Below, one piece after another: positions 6,937-16,199 of a stretch of DNA of 39,941 bases. The translations under genes were made by a program, and so were the position numbers. The notes under the pieces were generated by a model. It had not been told where the DNA came from. It searched no databases and saw only the letters and a program-made list of their open reading frames with translations. Each line of letters opens with the position of its first letter. Position 1 is the first letter of the stretch. Origin of the DNA: Bacillota bacterium (lineage in GTDB: Bacteria > Bacillota > Clostridia > Clostridiales > Clostridiaceae). The DNA lies in assembly GCA_021781655.1 (NCBI GenBank), contig JAJXWJ010000007.1, forward strand, positions 38,097 through 78,037. The letters are read 5' to 3'.

Positions 6937-7806
6937 TTATAGAAACGGATAATTAGGATTAGTTAGCCTTTCTTTAAAAATTTTTAAACTAAACTGTGAG
7001 CTAATATAAACTCTATCTAAAGAAAATAGTCCATTTTTTTTCATTGCCCATCTGCCGTCAGTAGATAAAGCCATTTTATAACCAGCCTTTTGAACATCAG
7101 CTATGGTCACTTTATTGTAAGCACCATAAGGATAAGATATATAATTTATTTTTTTATTAAGTAATTTTTCTAGATAGGCTTTTGAATCAGTTAATTGAGC
7201 CATTTGTTCTGTGCTAGTTAATTTATTAAGATAAGGATGTGTTACGGTGTGACTTTCTATGTCTACGCCATAGCTATCCATCTCTTTTAGTTGTTTTGAA
7301 GTTAAATAGTTAGGATTTTTGTCTATATAACTAGTAATTATAAAAAGAGTAGCTCTAAAACCGTATTTTTTTAGTAAAGGAAATAAAGTTGTATAATTGT
7401 TTTCATACCCATCATCGAAGGTTAAAACGATTGATTTACTAGGAATATTTGTTTTATTTACCAAATAATTGTACAAATCATCTAAGGTTATAGGTGTATA
7501 TCCATTATCTTTTATGTACTGAAATTCCTGTTCTAAAAGGTTTGGTGAAATGATAATAGGGTTAATTGGATTTCCTTGATCGGTTGAGACAGAGTGATAC
7601 ATTAGCACAGGAACACCTTGACCGATGGCTTTAAAAGGAGCTTTAAAATTTTCTTTTGGGTAAGTATCAGCTTCAGCAGATATATTTTTTTTAGCTACTT
7701 TAGCTGTATTTTGTGAAGTTTGAGAAGTTTTAGAAGAACAAGCTGTTAGACATAGAAATAATACAGATAAAGTTGAAAAAATAATTATTTTGATTTTTAT
7801 ATTCAT
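6937..7806 (-). CDS. lipoprotein polysaccharide deacetylase (NodB/CE4 family)
   Basis: This 289-residue protein is a carbohydrate esterase 4 that probably N-deacetylates a cell-surface polysaccharide or peptidoglycan. The N-terminus has a short basic start, a hydrophobic stretch and the lipobox LTAC (Cys about residue 23), so it is a lipoprotein on the outer face of the membrane. NodB motifs seen: VLTFDDGYENNY (catalytic Asp and metal Asp), ESHTVTHPYL (the two metal His) and ISYPYGAYN. The segment VPVLMYHSVS before them is typical of this subgroup. The start ATG follows GGGGGAA. It converges with the TPR gene; no polysaccharide synthesis genes flank it. Confidence 0.93.
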   Translation of the reverse strand: MNIKIKIIIFSTLSVLFLCLTACSSKTSQTSQNTAKVAKKNISAEADTYPKENFKAPFKAIGQGVPVLMYHSVSTDQGNPINPIIISPNLLEQEFQYIKDNGYTPITLDDLYNYLVNKTNIPSKSIVLTFDDGYENNYTTLFPLLKKYGFRATLFIITSYIDKNPNYLTSKQLKEMDSYGVDIESHTVTHPYLNKLTSTEQMAQLTDSKAYLEKLLNKKINYISYPYGAYNKVTIADVQKAGYKMALSTDGRWAMKKNGLFSLDRVYISSQFSLKIFKERLTNPNYPFL

Positions 7807-8097
7807 AATAATTCCCCCATTTATTTCTTAACATTTATTATATCATAATATTTGTTAAAAAATACATTGAAGAGAAATTAATCTAAGTAGGAGCTATAAT
7901 TAGTGGATCGCAAATATTAGACAAATAGGTATTATTTATAAATCTACATTGTTATAAAAAACAAAAAATAAACTTTCGAAATTCAACAATTATTAAATGA
8001 TTATAATTTAATTAAAATTGTTCAAAAAAATAACAGCTTTCAAATGTCGAAATGACATAATATATATTAATTTGGAATAATTTGCGATAAAAACGTG
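7807..8097. other. A/T-rich intergenic region, no gene seen
   Basis: This stretch holds the upstream region of the minus-strand deacetylase gene and then sequence with no ribosome-binding-site-preceded reading frame on either strand. The edge near 8098 carries the promoter for the decayed C39 peptidase fragment. Confidence 0.5.
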
Positions 8098-8126
8098 TTG
8101 GTTTGCTTAAAATGCCATGATATAAT
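8098..8126 (+). promoter_or_regulatory. promoter in front of the C39 peptidase fragment
   Basis: TTGGTT (8098-8103), a 17-base spacer and a perfect TATAAT (8121-8126). It directly precedes the decayed peptidase sequence and may still drive the small genes behind it. Confidence 0.55.
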
Positions 8127-8133
8127 ACAAAAC

Positions 8134-8350
8134 ATGTAAGAAATTTTTAGTAAAGCAACATGATGCAACAGACTGCGCATCAGCATGTCTAGCTACTGTG
8201 TGCATGTATTATAAAAAAGAAATTACAATAACCAGATTAAGAGATATTCTTGGTACATATATTAAAGGGACTACCTTAAAAGGATTAGAAGCTGGTGCTG
8301 TTAAACTAGGCTTTGATGGAGTACTGATTTCACTAATTCCAAATCATTAA
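8134..8350 (+). pseudogene. remnant of a C39-peptidase bacteriocin ABC transporter, N-terminal fragment
   Basis: From 8138 one frame reads KKFLVKQHDATDCASACLAT and continues through YYKKEITITRLRDILGT and TTLKGLEAGAVKLGF before TAA at 8348-8350. This is the start of the C39 cysteine-peptidase domain that trims double-glycine leader peptides on bacteriocin/peptide exporters; the catalytic Cys lies in the QHDATDCASACLA block. An ATG at 8134 lies one base out of frame (ATG, then an extra T, then the conserved AAG AAA TTT), so the start is broken, and no ribosome binding site is visible. The domain ends after about 66 residues, before the catalytic His, and no membrane or ATPase domain follows. 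It is therefore a non-functional relic. Confidence 0.8.
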
Positions 8351-8372
8351 ACGTAAGATTGGGGGATAGAAA

Positions 8373-8531
8373 ATGAAATTGAAAATATTTTTGAAAAGTA
8401 TACTTACTGGAGTAGTATTAATAATTCTTTTTTTGTTATTTCAAAGAGTAAGCGATATAAAAGTACCCAGTTGGTTAGGTGGTATTATAATTTTATTTGC
8501 TATCATTTTATTAATTAGGCTAAAAAAATAA
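8373..8531 (+). CDS. small two-helix membrane protein of unknown function
   Basis: A 52-codon gene with a strong GGGGGA ribosome binding site (8361-8366) and ATG start. The product begins MKLKIFLK, has a first hydrophobic helix (about residues 9-24, ILTGVVLIILFLLF), a short polar turn (QRVSDIKVPSW) and a second helix (about 35-50, GGIIILFAIILLIR), ending RLKK. I do not recognise the family. It sits between a broken bacteriocin-exporter fragment and another broken frame, so it could be a leftover accessory or immunity-type protein of a lost bacteriocin locus. That role is inference from location only. Confidence 0.55.
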   Translation: MKLKIFLKSILTGVVLIILFLLFQRVSDIKVPSWLGGIIILFAIILLIRLKK

Positions 8532-8816
8532 AATATTATAGCACTACTAACAAGAGCAGAGAAAGATGCTGCTAAGGGAACAAATAGTTTTAATAAAAAC
8601 AATCCAAATGAATTAGAATTTTATAATAGATTGCAGGATAACTATGCAAAGGAAGAGGAGTACACTGTAGATGTAAAAGCATTGAAGGCTCAAGGATATA
8701 GAAATGATATAATAAAACAACAACAAGATCAAGCAAAAACAAAGCTTAATGAATTGCATTATGATACAATCTTAAGTTTTACATCAGAAAAGGATCAAGA
8801 TAATAAGCATAGATAG
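8532..8816 (+). pseudogene. 5'-truncated gene fragment, unknown, highly charged
   Basis: Directly after the small membrane gene's stop and in the same frame, 94 codons stay open and read as a soluble charged protein (for example AEKDAAKGTNSFNKNNPNEL and EEEYTVDVKALKAQGYRND, then QQQDQAKTKLNELHYDTI). No start codon occurs until TTG 8631, and that TTG has no ribosome binding site, while coding-like sequence runs well upstream of it. I therefore read it as the C-terminal end of a gene whose front was lost, although translation of the last 61 codons cannot be excluded. I do not recognise the family. The stop codon lies inside the terminator stem. Confidence 0.5.
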
Positions 8817-8855
8817 ATATCACGTTAGTGGTATACATCTATGCTTACTTTTTTT
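8807..8855 (+). terminator. strong terminator ending the decayed locus
   Basis: GCATAGATAGATATCAC (8807-8823) pairs with GTGGTATACATCTATGC (8828-8844) with one interruption, loop GTTA, then a T-run (8849-8855). It is long and well kept. Confidence 0.85.
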
Positions 8856-8985
8856 ATTATAGGTTTGATTGGTCAACGTACACAGATTTGGGATTAAACA
8901 CCTGGTATACAAAGTGTTGAGCAACAACCCCATTTAAGGTCGTCTTTTTTGAATATAAAATTAAAAAATTTGTTCAGAATAAACT

Positions 8986-9591
8986 TTATTCAGTAGCTGT
9001 CTTTTTTCTAGTAACGAATTTGTAAATTATAAACAACACAATTAGTACAGCTACTGTAATATCGGCATAATGATAATAGGATCTTATTATTTCCCAATTT
9101 TGCCCCATCTTGTAGCCTAAGTATGCTAAAAATGCGCTCCATATGGCAGAGCCAACAAAAGTGTAAATGACAAATTTCGTAAAGTTCATTTTTGCAATTC
9201 CAGCCGGTAGTGAAATGAAAGTTCTAATAATAGGAAGAAGTCTAGATAAGAAAATTATTTTATCTCCGTATTTATTAAAAACAGTATCACTTTTTGCTAT
9301 CTTTTCCTTATTTAAAAATAATTTTTCAGCATACTTTTCAACAAGAGGTCTTCCACCTATTGCACCTATTTCATAGGCAAATATAGATCCTACTGTTCCT
9401 CCTAAGGTACCGAAAAGTATTACTAATGGCAGATTTAATCGGCCAGTAAAGCTTAAATATCCTCCAAATGGAAGTATTACTTCACTAGGAATAGGAATGC
9501 AGGCACTTTCAAAAAACATTCCGATAAAAGTCCCGAAATATCCTAGTTTATCTAAAATAAGTATTATAAGATTAATAATATGTTCTACCAT
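8986..9591 (-). CDS. DedA-family membrane protein
   Basis: A 201-residue inner-membrane protein of the DedA/SNARE-associated (VTT) family, whose members act in phospholipid (undecaprenyl phosphate or phosphatidylethanolamine) flipping and membrane homeostasis. Seen in order: the re-entrant segment FFESACIPIPSEVILPFGGY with its conserved Glu and Pro, the motif GTVGSIFAYEIGAIGGRP, then FLSRLLPIIRTFISLPAG with the conserved Arg residues, and C-terminal helices ending in a basic tail. Length is typical. The ATG start (9591, minus strand) has only a weak GGTG ribosome binding site. It is divergent from the polymerase IV gene, and no partner gene is adjacent. Confidence 0.92.
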   Translation of the reverse strand: MVEHIINLIILILDKLGYFGTFIGMFFESACIPIPSEVILPFGGYLSFTGRLNLPLVILFGTLGGTVGSIFAYEIGAIGGRPLVEKYAEKLFLNKEKIAKSDTVFNKYGDKIIFLSRLLPIIRTFISLPAGIAKMNFTKFVIYTFVGSAIWSAFLAYLGYKMGQNWEIIRSYYHYADITVAVLIVLFIIYKFVTRKKTATE

Positions 9592-9791
9592 TGTACACCG
9601 CTCTTTCTTTAAATATGTTTATTTCTCATATTATATTTTAATATGTAAATTAAAATTTTTCCACATAAATAATAAGTTATCTTAATAATTTACAAATTGT
9701 TAAGATAAGATTAGTATAATAATATAAATAAAAAACAATATTTTAAGTAAAGATGGATTAATAATTGAAATTTAATTGGAGAAAAAAGAGT

Positions 9792-10838
9792 ATGAAGGAA
9801 AAAATAATTATGCATGTTGACATGGATGCATTTTTTGCCTCTGTAGAAATAGTTGATAATCCCAAATTAAGAGGAAAAGCTGTTATAGTTGGTGGCGTAA
9901 GTGAAAGAGGAGTAGTGGCTACCTGTTCCTATGAAGCTAGAAAGTTTGGAGTAAGAAGTGCAATGCCAGTATATAAGGCAAAAGAACTATGTCCTGAAGG
10001 CATATTTTTACCAGGAAGGTTTGAAAGATATAGGGAAGTATCAAAAAAAATATTTGATATTTTGCATGAAGTTACGGATAAAATTGAACCTATGAGCTTA
10101 GATGAAGGGTATTTAGATTTAACACAATTAGCTGAAGAACCTTTAAAAATAGCAGCTTATATTAAAAATGAAATATATAAGAAAACCGGGCTAACAATTT
10201 CTGTAGGGATATCATATAATATGTTCTTAGCCAAACTTGCATCGGATTGGAATAAGCCCAATGGTATTAAATTGATAACAAAAGAAATGGTTCCATATAT
10301 TTTATTTCCACTTTCTATAGACAAAGTATATGGGCTTGGGAAAAAGTCCTGCAGAAGACTTAATAACATCGGTATATATACGGTTAAAGATCTTTATGGT
10401 TTATCAAAGGAGTTACTTGTAGAGTTCTTTGGTAAGTTTGGTGTAGAAATTTATGAAAGAATAAGAGGTATTGATAAAAGAGAAGTAAAGACATCAAGAG
10501 AAAGAAAATCAATTGGAAAAGAGACTACTTTAAGTAACGATATTATTGACAAAGAGGAATTAAAATTATATTTAAAAAGTTTTTCTAAAGAAATAGCAAA
10601 TATTATGCATAGCAAAAATTTAACAGGAAAAAATATTAATATAAAATATAAAACGTCTTCCTTTGTAAATCATACAAAGAGCAAAACGCTTTCATATTAT
10701 ATTAATACTGAAGAACAAATATTTAAAGAGGCAGTGAGTATTTTGAATGAACTAGAATTTAGTGAAACTATTAGATTGATAGGCTTGTCAGTATCTTCCT
10801 TTAAAAAAGAAAAGTTAGAACAATTAAGCATGTTTTAA
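9792..10838 (+). CDS. dinB: DNA polymerase IV (Y-family translesion polymerase)
   Basis: A 348-residue Y-family polymerase that copies past damaged bases. Motifs seen: MHVDMDAFFASVE at the N-terminus (first catalytic Asp pair), CSYEARKFGVRSAMP, the catalytic SLDEGYLD and then GISYNMFLAKLASDWNKPNG. A helix-hairpin-helix thumb and little-finger domain follow. The protein ends in EQLSMF, a typical beta-clamp binding tail. I start at ATG 9792 with GGAG ten bases upstream; the TTG at 9765 has no comparable site and would add nine unconserved residues. No SOS (LexA) box of GAAC-N4-GTTC form was seen in the upstream region. Confidence 0.95.
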   Translation: MKEKIIMHVDMDAFFASVEIVDNPKLRGKAVIVGGVSERGVVATCSYEARKFGVRSAMPVYKAKELCPEGIFLPGRFERYREVSKKIFDILHEVTDKIEPMSLDEGYLDLTQLAEEPLKIAAYIKNEIYKKTGLTISVGISYNMFLAKLASDWNKPNGIKLITKEMVPYILFPLSIDKVYGLGKKSCRRLNNIGIYTVKDLYGLSKELLVEFFGKFGVEIYERIRGIDKREVKTSRERKSIGKETTLSNDIIDKEELKLYLKSFSKEIANIMHSKNLTGKNINIKYKTSSFVNHTKSKTLSYYINTEEQIFKEAVSILNELEFSETIRLIGLSVSSFKKEKLEQLSMF

Positions 10839-10846
10839 TTTTCACA

Positions 10847-10875
10847 TTGACACAACTATCACGATTTGCTAATAT
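10847..10875 (+). promoter_or_regulatory. promoter of the pyrB operon
   Basis: A perfect TTGACA (10847-10852), a 17-base spacer and TAATAT (10870-10875). It would start transcription about ten bases before the PyrR leader element. Confidence 0.8.
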
Positions 10876-10890
10876 TATATAGATAATAAT

Positions 10891-10926
10891 AGACCTTTAA
10901 GTTCAGTCCAGAGAGACTGGGAAGGT
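10891..10926 (+). promoter_or_regulatory. PyrR-binding site in the pyrB leader
   Basis: GACCTTTAAG followed by CAGTCCAGAGAGACTG and GGAAGG matches the PyrR-binding anti-antiterminator of Firmicute pyr operons. With UMP or UTP bound, PyrR holds this hairpin, so the downstream terminator forms and the operon is shut off. Confidence 0.9.
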
Positions 10927-10957
10927 AGCTAATAAGGATTTACTCAAGAGTTTGTAC

Positions 10958-10983
10958 AGCCTTCCTTTGTGGAAGGCTTTTTT
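10958..10983 (+). terminator. pyrB attenuator terminator
   Basis: A perfect stem AGCCTTCC (10958-10965) / GGAAGGCT (10971-10978), loop TTTGT, then T-run. It is the off-state terminator of the PyrR switch, about 50 bases before pyrB. Confidence 0.9.
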
Positions 10984-11036
10984 GTGCCTTAAATTAGAAG
11001 GCAGCAATTAAACATAAAAAAGTAAGGGGGATAAAA

Positions 11037-11960
11037 ATGTTAAAAGGTAGAAGTTTGATTGATCCTATGGATTTCAACACTGAAGAATTAGAAGAAATTT
11101 TTGTTTTAGCAAGAGATATTATAAAGGAACCTGAAAAATATATTCATTTGGCAGAGGGCAAATTGTTAGCAACACTTTTTTATGAACCAAGTACTAGAAC
11201 TAGGTTTAGTTTTGAAGCAGCAATGCTAAGATTAGGTGGTAAGGTTATAGGATTTTCAGAACCAAATTCAAGTTCAGTATCAAAAGGAGAAACAGTTGCA
11301 GATACAGTAAGAGTAGTAGACTGTTATGCAGATATAATAGCAATGAGACACCCGAAAGAAGGATCGCCAAAGGTTGCTTCTATGTATTCAAAGGTACCTA
11401 TAATCAATGCTGGAGATGGAGGTCATCAGCACCCAACGCAAACTCTCACCGACCTTTTAACGATTAAAGAGATTAAAGGAAGCCTTTCTGGAATGACTAT
11501 CGGCTTATGTGGAGATTTAAAGTTTGGAAGAACTGTTCATTCCTTAATAAAAGCTCTATCTAGATATGATAATAATAAATATGTATTAATATCACCTTAC
11601 GAACTTAAATTGCCAGATTACATAAAAAAAGAAGTATTAGCTAAAAACAATATCGAGTTTGTGGAAGCACAAAAGTTAGAGGATGTAATTGGAAAACTAG
11701 ATATTTTGTATATGACAAGAGTTCAAAGAGAAAGGTTTTTTAATGAGGAAGATTATATAAGATTAAAAGACAGCTATATTTTGGATAGAAGTAAATTGGA
11801 TAATGCCAAGGAAGATATGATAGTTCTACATCCACTTCCAAGGGTTAATGAAATAGCTTATGAGGTAGATGAAGACAAAAGAGCATGTTACTTTACTCAG
11901 GCACAATATGGAATGTATGCTAGAATGGCACTAATCGCCAAATTGTTGGGGGTGGCATAA
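11037..11960 (+). CDS. pyrB: aspartate carbamoyltransferase catalytic chain
   Basis: This 307-residue enzyme joins carbamoyl phosphate and aspartate, the committed step of pyrimidine synthesis. It shows the carbamoyl-phosphate loop [10 protein letters not shown], the active-site block SSSVSKGET, the [14 protein letters not shown] segment and the C-terminal [11 protein letters not shown], all in the family order. It is of the type with a separate regulatory chain, and pyrI follows directly with a one-base overlap (TAATG). ATG 11037 follows AAGGGGG. Expression should be set by the PyrR attenuator just upstream. Confidence 0.97.
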   Translation: MLKGRSLIDPMDFNTEELEEIFVLARDIIKEPEKYIHLAEGKLLATLFYEPSTRTRFSFEAAMLRLGGKVIGFSEPNSSSVSKGETVADTVRVVDCYADIIAMRHPKEGSPKVASMYSKVPIINAGDGGHQHPTQTLTDLLTIKEIKGSLSGMTIGLCGDLKFGRTVHSLIKALSRYDNNKYVLISPYELKLPDYIKKEVLAKNNIEFVEAQKLEDVIGKLDILYMTRVQRERFFNEEDYIRLKDSYILDRSKLDNAKEDMIVLHPLPRVNEIAYEVDEDKRACYFTQAQYGMYARMALIAKLLGVA

Positions 11961-12385
11961 TGATTACAATAAACAGTATAAAAAACGGAATTGTAATAGA
12001 TCATATAAAACCTGGTCACGGAATTAAAATATATCATTATTTAAATCTAGAGGATGCAGATTTTCCAACAGCTTTAATTATGAATGTTGTAAGCGTTAAG
12101 GGACATAAAAAAGATATGATAAAAATAGAAAATGTAATAGACCTAGATTTTAAAATGCTAGGATTATTAGATCCAAATATAACTGTAAACTTAATAGAAA
12201 ATGAAGTTATAAAAGAAAAAATTAAATTAAGCTTACCAGACAAGGTTGAAAATGTTTTGTTTTGTAAAAATCCTAGATGTATAACTTCTGTAGAAAAATA
12301 TATACCTCATGTTTTTCATCTTGTAGATAAAGAAAAAGGCGAATATAAATGCGAATACTGTGATGAAATCGTCATAGTAGAATAG
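11960..12385 (+). CDS. pyrI: aspartate carbamoyltransferase regulatory chain
   Basis: This 141-residue subunit binds nucleotides at its N-terminal domain and the catalytic trimers through a C-terminal zinc domain. The four zinc cysteines are visible as CKNPRC and CEYC near the end. The N-terminal [18 protein letters not shown] is typical of the allosteric domain. It overlaps pyrB by one base and lies eight bases before pyrC, so it is translated in the operon. It implies feedback inhibition of ATCase by CTP/UTP besides PyrR control of transcription. Confidence 0.96.
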   Translation: MITINSIKNGIVIDHIKPGHGIKIYHYLNLEDADFPTALIMNVVSVKGHKKDMIKIENVIDLDFKMLGLLDPNITVNLIENEVIKEKIKLSLPDKVENVLFCKNPRCITSVEKYIPHVFHLVDKEKGEYKCEYCDEIVIVE

Positions 12386-12393
12386 GAGAGAAA

Positions 12394-13581
12394 ATGGAAC
12401 TTCTAATAAAAAATGCAAAGATTATAGATCATGCTTTAAGTTTTAAAGGTGATATTTACGTTAAGGATGGTATAATTAAAGAAATAGGAGAAACTTTAGA
12501 TAAAGCTTGTGATATTCTAGATGCAAAGGGTCAAATCTTAATGCCTGCCTTTGTAGATTTACACTGCCATTTTAGAGATCCAGGATTGACATATAAAGAA
12601 GATTTGGAAACTGGAAGCAGAGCTGCTGTTAAGGGTGGCTTTACAACAGTAAACTTAATGCCAAATACAAAGCCAATAGTTAGCAGTATGGAAACTGTAA
12701 ATTATGTTTTAGAAAAGGCAGCTAAAATAGGGCTTATAGATGTTCATCAAACTATGAGTATCACTAAGGATTTACAAGGTAAAGATATTTCTCATCTTAA
12801 TAATATAAATAGTATGGTAAAGGCTGTTACAGATGATGGAAGGGGAGTAAATGATAACAAGGTCATGTATGATGCTATGACTTTTGCAAAAGATAAAGGT
12901 TTAATAGTTATGTCCCATGCTGAAGATGAAGCCACAACACCTATAAGTCAAAGACTTTCAGAAAATCTTATGACATATAGAGATACGGCACTTGCCAAAT
13001 ATACAGGAGCAAGACTTCATATGTGCCATGTAAGTACAATTGAAGCTATGAAAGATATAATTAGAGCAAAAGAGGAAGGATATAGTGTAACTTGTGAAGT
13101 TACACCTCATCATATTGCATTAACTGATGAAGTTAAATACAGAGTTAATCCTCCTATAAGAAGAAAAGAAGATGTAATGTTTTTAATAGATGCTATAAAA
13201 AAAGGATATGTAGATGCAATTGGAACAGACCATGCACCACATTCTAAAGAAGATAAAGAAAAAGGTGCCTGTGGAATGTCTGGCATAGAAACGGCTTTTT
13301 CAATTTGCTATTCTAATTTAGTTAAAGCTGGAGAAATAAGCATAAATAAATTATCAGAAATAATGTCAAAGAATCCAGCAGAAATAATTGGTTTTAATAA
13401 AGGTAAGATAGCAATAGGTTATGATGCAGATTTTGTGCTTGTTGATTTAGAAGGAAAAGAAAAGATAGATGTTAATAATTTTGAATCTAAAGGTAAAAAC
13501 AGCCCTTTTGATGGGATGGAGTTTTACGGAATGGTAATGAAGACTATTAAAGCAGGGAAAATAGTTTATGAGAGAAAATAG
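12394..13581 (+). CDS. pyrC: dihydroorotase (class I)
   Basis: This 395-residue zinc amidohydrolase cyclises carbamoyl aspartate to dihydroorotate. Key sites: DLHCHFRDPG with the metal His pair, a central segment MSHAEDEA, then HMCHVST and GTDHAPH with the catalytic Asp. The class I (about 400 residues) form fits the size. ATG 12394 follows AGGAGAG, and the gene lies 8 bases after pyrI and 12 before pyrF. Confidence 0.97.
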   Translation: MELLIKNAKIIDHALSFKGDIYVKDGIIKEIGETLDKACDILDAKGQILMPAFVDLHCHFRDPGLTYKEDLETGSRAAVKGGFTTVNLMPNTKPIVSSMETVNYVLEKAAKIGLIDVHQTMSITKDLQGKDISHLNNINSMVKAVTDDGRGVNDNKVMYDAMTFAKDKGLIVMSHAEDEATTPISQRLSENLMTYRDTALAKYTGARLHMCHVSTIEAMKDIIRAKEEGYSVTCEVTPHHIALTDEVKYRVNPPIRRKEDVMFLIDAIKKGYVDAIGTDHAPHSKEDKEKGACGMSGIETAFSICYSNLVKAGEISINKLSEIMSKNPAEIIGFNKGKIAIGYDADFVLVDLEGKEKIDVNNFESKGKNSPFDGMEFYGMVMKTIKAGKIVYERK

Positions 13582-13593
13582 GAGGAGAAGCTT

Positions 13594-14457
13594 ATGATAA
13601 TTGATAAATTATTTGAAAGTGTAAAAAATAAAGGTCATGTGTGTTTAGGATTAGATACAGACATTTCATATATTCCAGAAAAGTTTTATAATAAATATGA
13701 GAGCATTACCGATGCCATATTTGAATTCAATAAAAAAATAATAGATGAAACCTTAGATGTAGCAGCATGTTTTAAGGTTCAAATAGCATATTATGAAGCT
13801 TATGGCTTAAAAGGACTTGAAGCTTACAAGAAAACTTTAGATTATTTGAGAAATGAAAAGGCAATAATTGTTGCAGATATAAAAAGAGGGGATATAGCAA
13901 AAACTGCTGAAATGTATGCTAAGGCACATTTTGAAGGAGATTTTGAAAGTGACTTTGTTACCCTTAATCCTTATATGGGCTTCGATACAATTGAACCATA
14001 CCTTCCTTATATAAAAGAAAAAGAAAAAGGTGCTTTTATACTTGTAAGAACTTCAAATCCTGGCTCAAAGCATATTCAATATTTAGAGACAGGAAATGAA
14101 AGGGTATATGATGTGGTTGGAAATAAGATTAATGAAATAGGAAAGCAATATTTAGGTGGACATGGTTATAGTTCTATAGGCTCCGTTATAGGTGGAACTA
14201 CTGCCTTTGAAGGTCAAGAAATAAGAAATAAGCTTGACAGTACTTTCTTTTTAATACCAGGATATGGTGCTCAAGGTGGTACGGCAAAAGAAGTTGCTGA
14301 GTATTTAAAAAAAGGTAATGGTGCTATTGTAAATTCATCAAGAGGGATTTTACAAGCATATAAAAAAGATGAAAATGGTGAAAATAATTTTCAAAAAAGT
14401 GCTAGAAAAGCAGCGGTACAAATGAGAGATGATATTTTAAGTGCGATTGGTGATTAA
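13594..14457 (+). CDS. pyrF: orotidine 5'-phosphate decarboxylase
   Basis: At 287 residues this is the longer (subfamily 2) OMP decarboxylase, which makes UMP from OMP. It has the N-terminal CLGLDTD, the catalytic IVADIKRGDIAKTA with the Asp-Lys-Asp charge network, TLNPYMG and the C-terminal phosphate-binding IPGYGAQGG and IVNSSRGIL. ATG 13594 follows AGGAGAAG. The orotate phosphoribosyltransferase gene pyrE, needed for the step before, is not in this window. Confidence 0.96.
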   Translation: MIIDKLFESVKNKGHVCLGLDTDISYIPEKFYNKYESITDAIFEFNKKIIDETLDVAACFKVQIAYYEAYGLKGLEAYKKTLDYLRNEKAIIVADIKRGDIAKTAEMYAKAHFEGDFESDFVTLNPYMGFDTIEPYLPYIKEKEKGAFILVRTSNPGSKHIQYLETGNERVYDVVGNKINEIGKQYLGGHGYSSIGSVIGGTTAFEGQEIRNKLDSTFFLIPGYGAQGGTAKEVAEYLKKGNGAIVNSSRGILQAYKKDENGENNFQKSARKAAVQMRDDILSAIGD

Positions 14458-14479
14458 AAAAGGTAATTAGGAGGCCAAA

Positions 14480-15220
14480 ATGAGCGAAAAGTATAGTATA
14501 GAAAAAGTTTTTAGCAATGAAAAGATTGAAGAAGGAATGTATAAGTTAACAATAAAGGGTAAATTTGATGTTAAACCAGGACAGTTTTATCTTTTAAGGG
14601 CTTGGGATATAGAACCTATTTTATCTAGACCCATTAGTATACATGATAAAGATGATGATTCTATTTCTTTTTTATACAATGTAGTAGGAAAAGGCACTCA
14701 ATTACTTGCTAAATTAAAAAAAGAAGATGAAATAAAAATAACTGGTCCTCTTGGAAATGGATTTCAAGTGGATAAATTAAAAGGCAAAGTAGCTTTAGTT
14801 GCAGGTGGAATCGGAATTGCACCGATGCTTTTATTGGCAAAACAACTTAAAAAAGAGGATACCGATTTGTTTGTTGGGTTTAGAAAAAATTCTAAAATTG
14901 TGGATAATGTGGAAAAATATGTTAATAACTTATATTTATCCACAGAGAACGGAGAAAAAGGACATAAAGGATATGTTACAGACATTCTTAAGCCAGAAAA
15001 CTATGATGTTGTTGTGTGCTGTGGACCAGAGATTATGATGTCTAAAGTAATAAAAATGTGTGAAAAGGTAGGAGTTACATCATATGTTTCTATGGAAAAT
15101 AGAATGGCTTGTGGTATTGGAGCTTGCCTTGTTTGTACATGCAAAACTAAAGATGGTAGAAAAAGAACTTGCAATGAAGGACCAGTATTCTTAGGAGAGG
15201 AGCTAATATTAAATGACTAA
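14480..15220 (+). CDS. pyrK: dihydroorotate dehydrogenase B electron-transfer subunit
   Basis: This 246-residue FAD and [2Fe-2S] protein passes electrons from the PyrD subunit to NAD. Seen: the FAD-binding LSRPISIHD, the NAD(H) region [16 protein letters not shown], and near the C-terminus the four iron-sulfur cysteines in [11 protein letters not shown] and [13 protein letters not shown] 14480 follows AGGAGG. It overlaps pyrD by eight bases (ATGACTAA), as in most pyrKD pairs. Confidence 0.96.
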   Translation: MSEKYSIEKVFSNEKIEEGMYKLTIKGKFDVKPGQFYLLRAWDIEPILSRPISIHDKDDDSISFLYNVVGKGTQLLAKLKKEDEIKITGPLGNGFQVDKLKGKVALVAGGIGIAPMLLLAKQLKKEDTDLFVGFRKNSKIVDNVEKYVNNLYLSTENGEKGHKGYVTDILKPENYDVVVCCGPEIMMSKVIKMCEKVGVTSYVSMENRMACGIGACLVCTCKTKDGRKRTCNEGPVFLGEELILND

Positions 15221-16109
15221 TGTAAGTATATGTGGAGTTGAATTTAAAAATCCAGTTATTGCAGCATCAGGAACCTTTGGTTTTGGAGCTGAGTATAATA
15301 AATATTTTGATGTTTCAAAGCTTGGTGGAATAGCTACAAAAGGACTAACTCTTTTGCCTAAGGAAGGAAATGATGGTTATAGGGTTCATGAAATTGCCTG
15401 TGGAATGATGAATAGTGTAGGACTTCAAAATCCAGGGGTAAATAAGTTTATTGAAAATGAACTTCCTAAAATGAAAAAGTTTGATACTGTTATTTTAGCA
15501 AACCTAGGTGGAGGCTGTGAGGAAGATTATATATCTGGAGTTATAAAATTAAATGACACTGAGGTTGATATTATTGAGCTAAATATATCATGCCCAAATG
15601 TAAAGCATGGTGGAATGGCTTTCGGTATAAAATCAGAGGTTGCTTATGAGGTTGTTTCAAATGTAAAAAAAGTTTGTAAAAAACCACTGATGGTTAAGCT
15701 TTCTCCAAATGCCGAGGATATAGTTGATATGGCTATTAAATGTGAAAAGGCAGGTGCAGATTCAATTTCATTAGTTAATACCTTTAAAGGAATGGCCATA
15801 GATGTTAAGAAAAGAAAGCCAGTGTTTGACAATGTTTCAGCAGGTGTATCAGGTCCTTGTATTAAGCCTATAGCCTTAAGAATGGTTAATGAAGTAACTA
15901 AAGCTGTTAGCATTCCCGTTGTTGGAATGGGTGGCATTGCAAGCGGTATAGATGCAATTGAGTTTATAATGGCAGGTGCTACGGCAGTTCAAGTTGGAAC
16001 AGCTAATTTTATTAAGCCTGACGTTTGTATTGATATTATTAAAGAAATAGAAGTGTTTATGACATCAGAAGGAATTAAAAGCCTAGATGAAATTAGGGGC
16101 ATTATATAA
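15213..16109 (+). CDS. pyrD: dihydroorotate dehydrogenase B catalytic subunit
   Basis: This 298-residue FMN barrel enzyme oxidises dihydroorotate to orotate. The active-site base is Cys in [13 protein letters not shown], which marks the class 1 (cytosolic) type and, with pyrK next to it, class 1B, which uses NAD. Other motifs: [13 protein letters not shown] at the N-terminus and the phosphate site [14 protein letters not shown]. It is the last recognised gene of the first pyr unit. FMN is its cofactor, yet no riboflavin genes accompany the FMN switch at 4577. Confidence 0.97.
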   Translation: MTNVSICGVEFKNPVIAASGTFGFGAEYNKYFDVSKLGGIATKGLTLLPKEGNDGYRVHEIACGMMNSVGLQNPGVNKFIENELPKMKKFDTVILANLGGGCEEDYISGVIKLNDTEVDIIELNISCPNVKHGGMAFGIKSEVAYEVVSNVKKVCKKPLMVKLSPNAEDIVDMAIKCEKAGADSISLVNTFKGMAIDVKKRKPVFDNVSAGVSGPCIKPIALRMVNEVTKAVSIPVVGMGGIASGIDAIEFIMAGATAVQVGTANFIKPDVCIDIIKEIEVFMTSEGIKSLDEIRGII

Positions 16110-16199
16110 AGAAAACCTAGGAATTTCCCCATTGAAAACGATATACAAATATTGTAAAATAAGTTTAATGTTATATTTGTGATCAAAGAGGGGGATAAT

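Noticed and set aside
8631-8816. 61-codon gene starting at TTG 8631
   Set aside because: No ribosome binding site and coding-like sequence continues about 33 codons upstream without any start, so I list the whole as a truncated fragment rather than as a gene.
9765-9791. Earlier TTG start for the polymerase IV gene
   Set aside because: It lacks a ribosome binding site and adds residues not seen in the family; GGAG fits ATG 9792 instead.
15644-15937. Minus-strand frame within pyrD
   Set aside because: Shadow of the highly conserved pyrD coding sequence, no ribosome binding site and no recognisable protein features.
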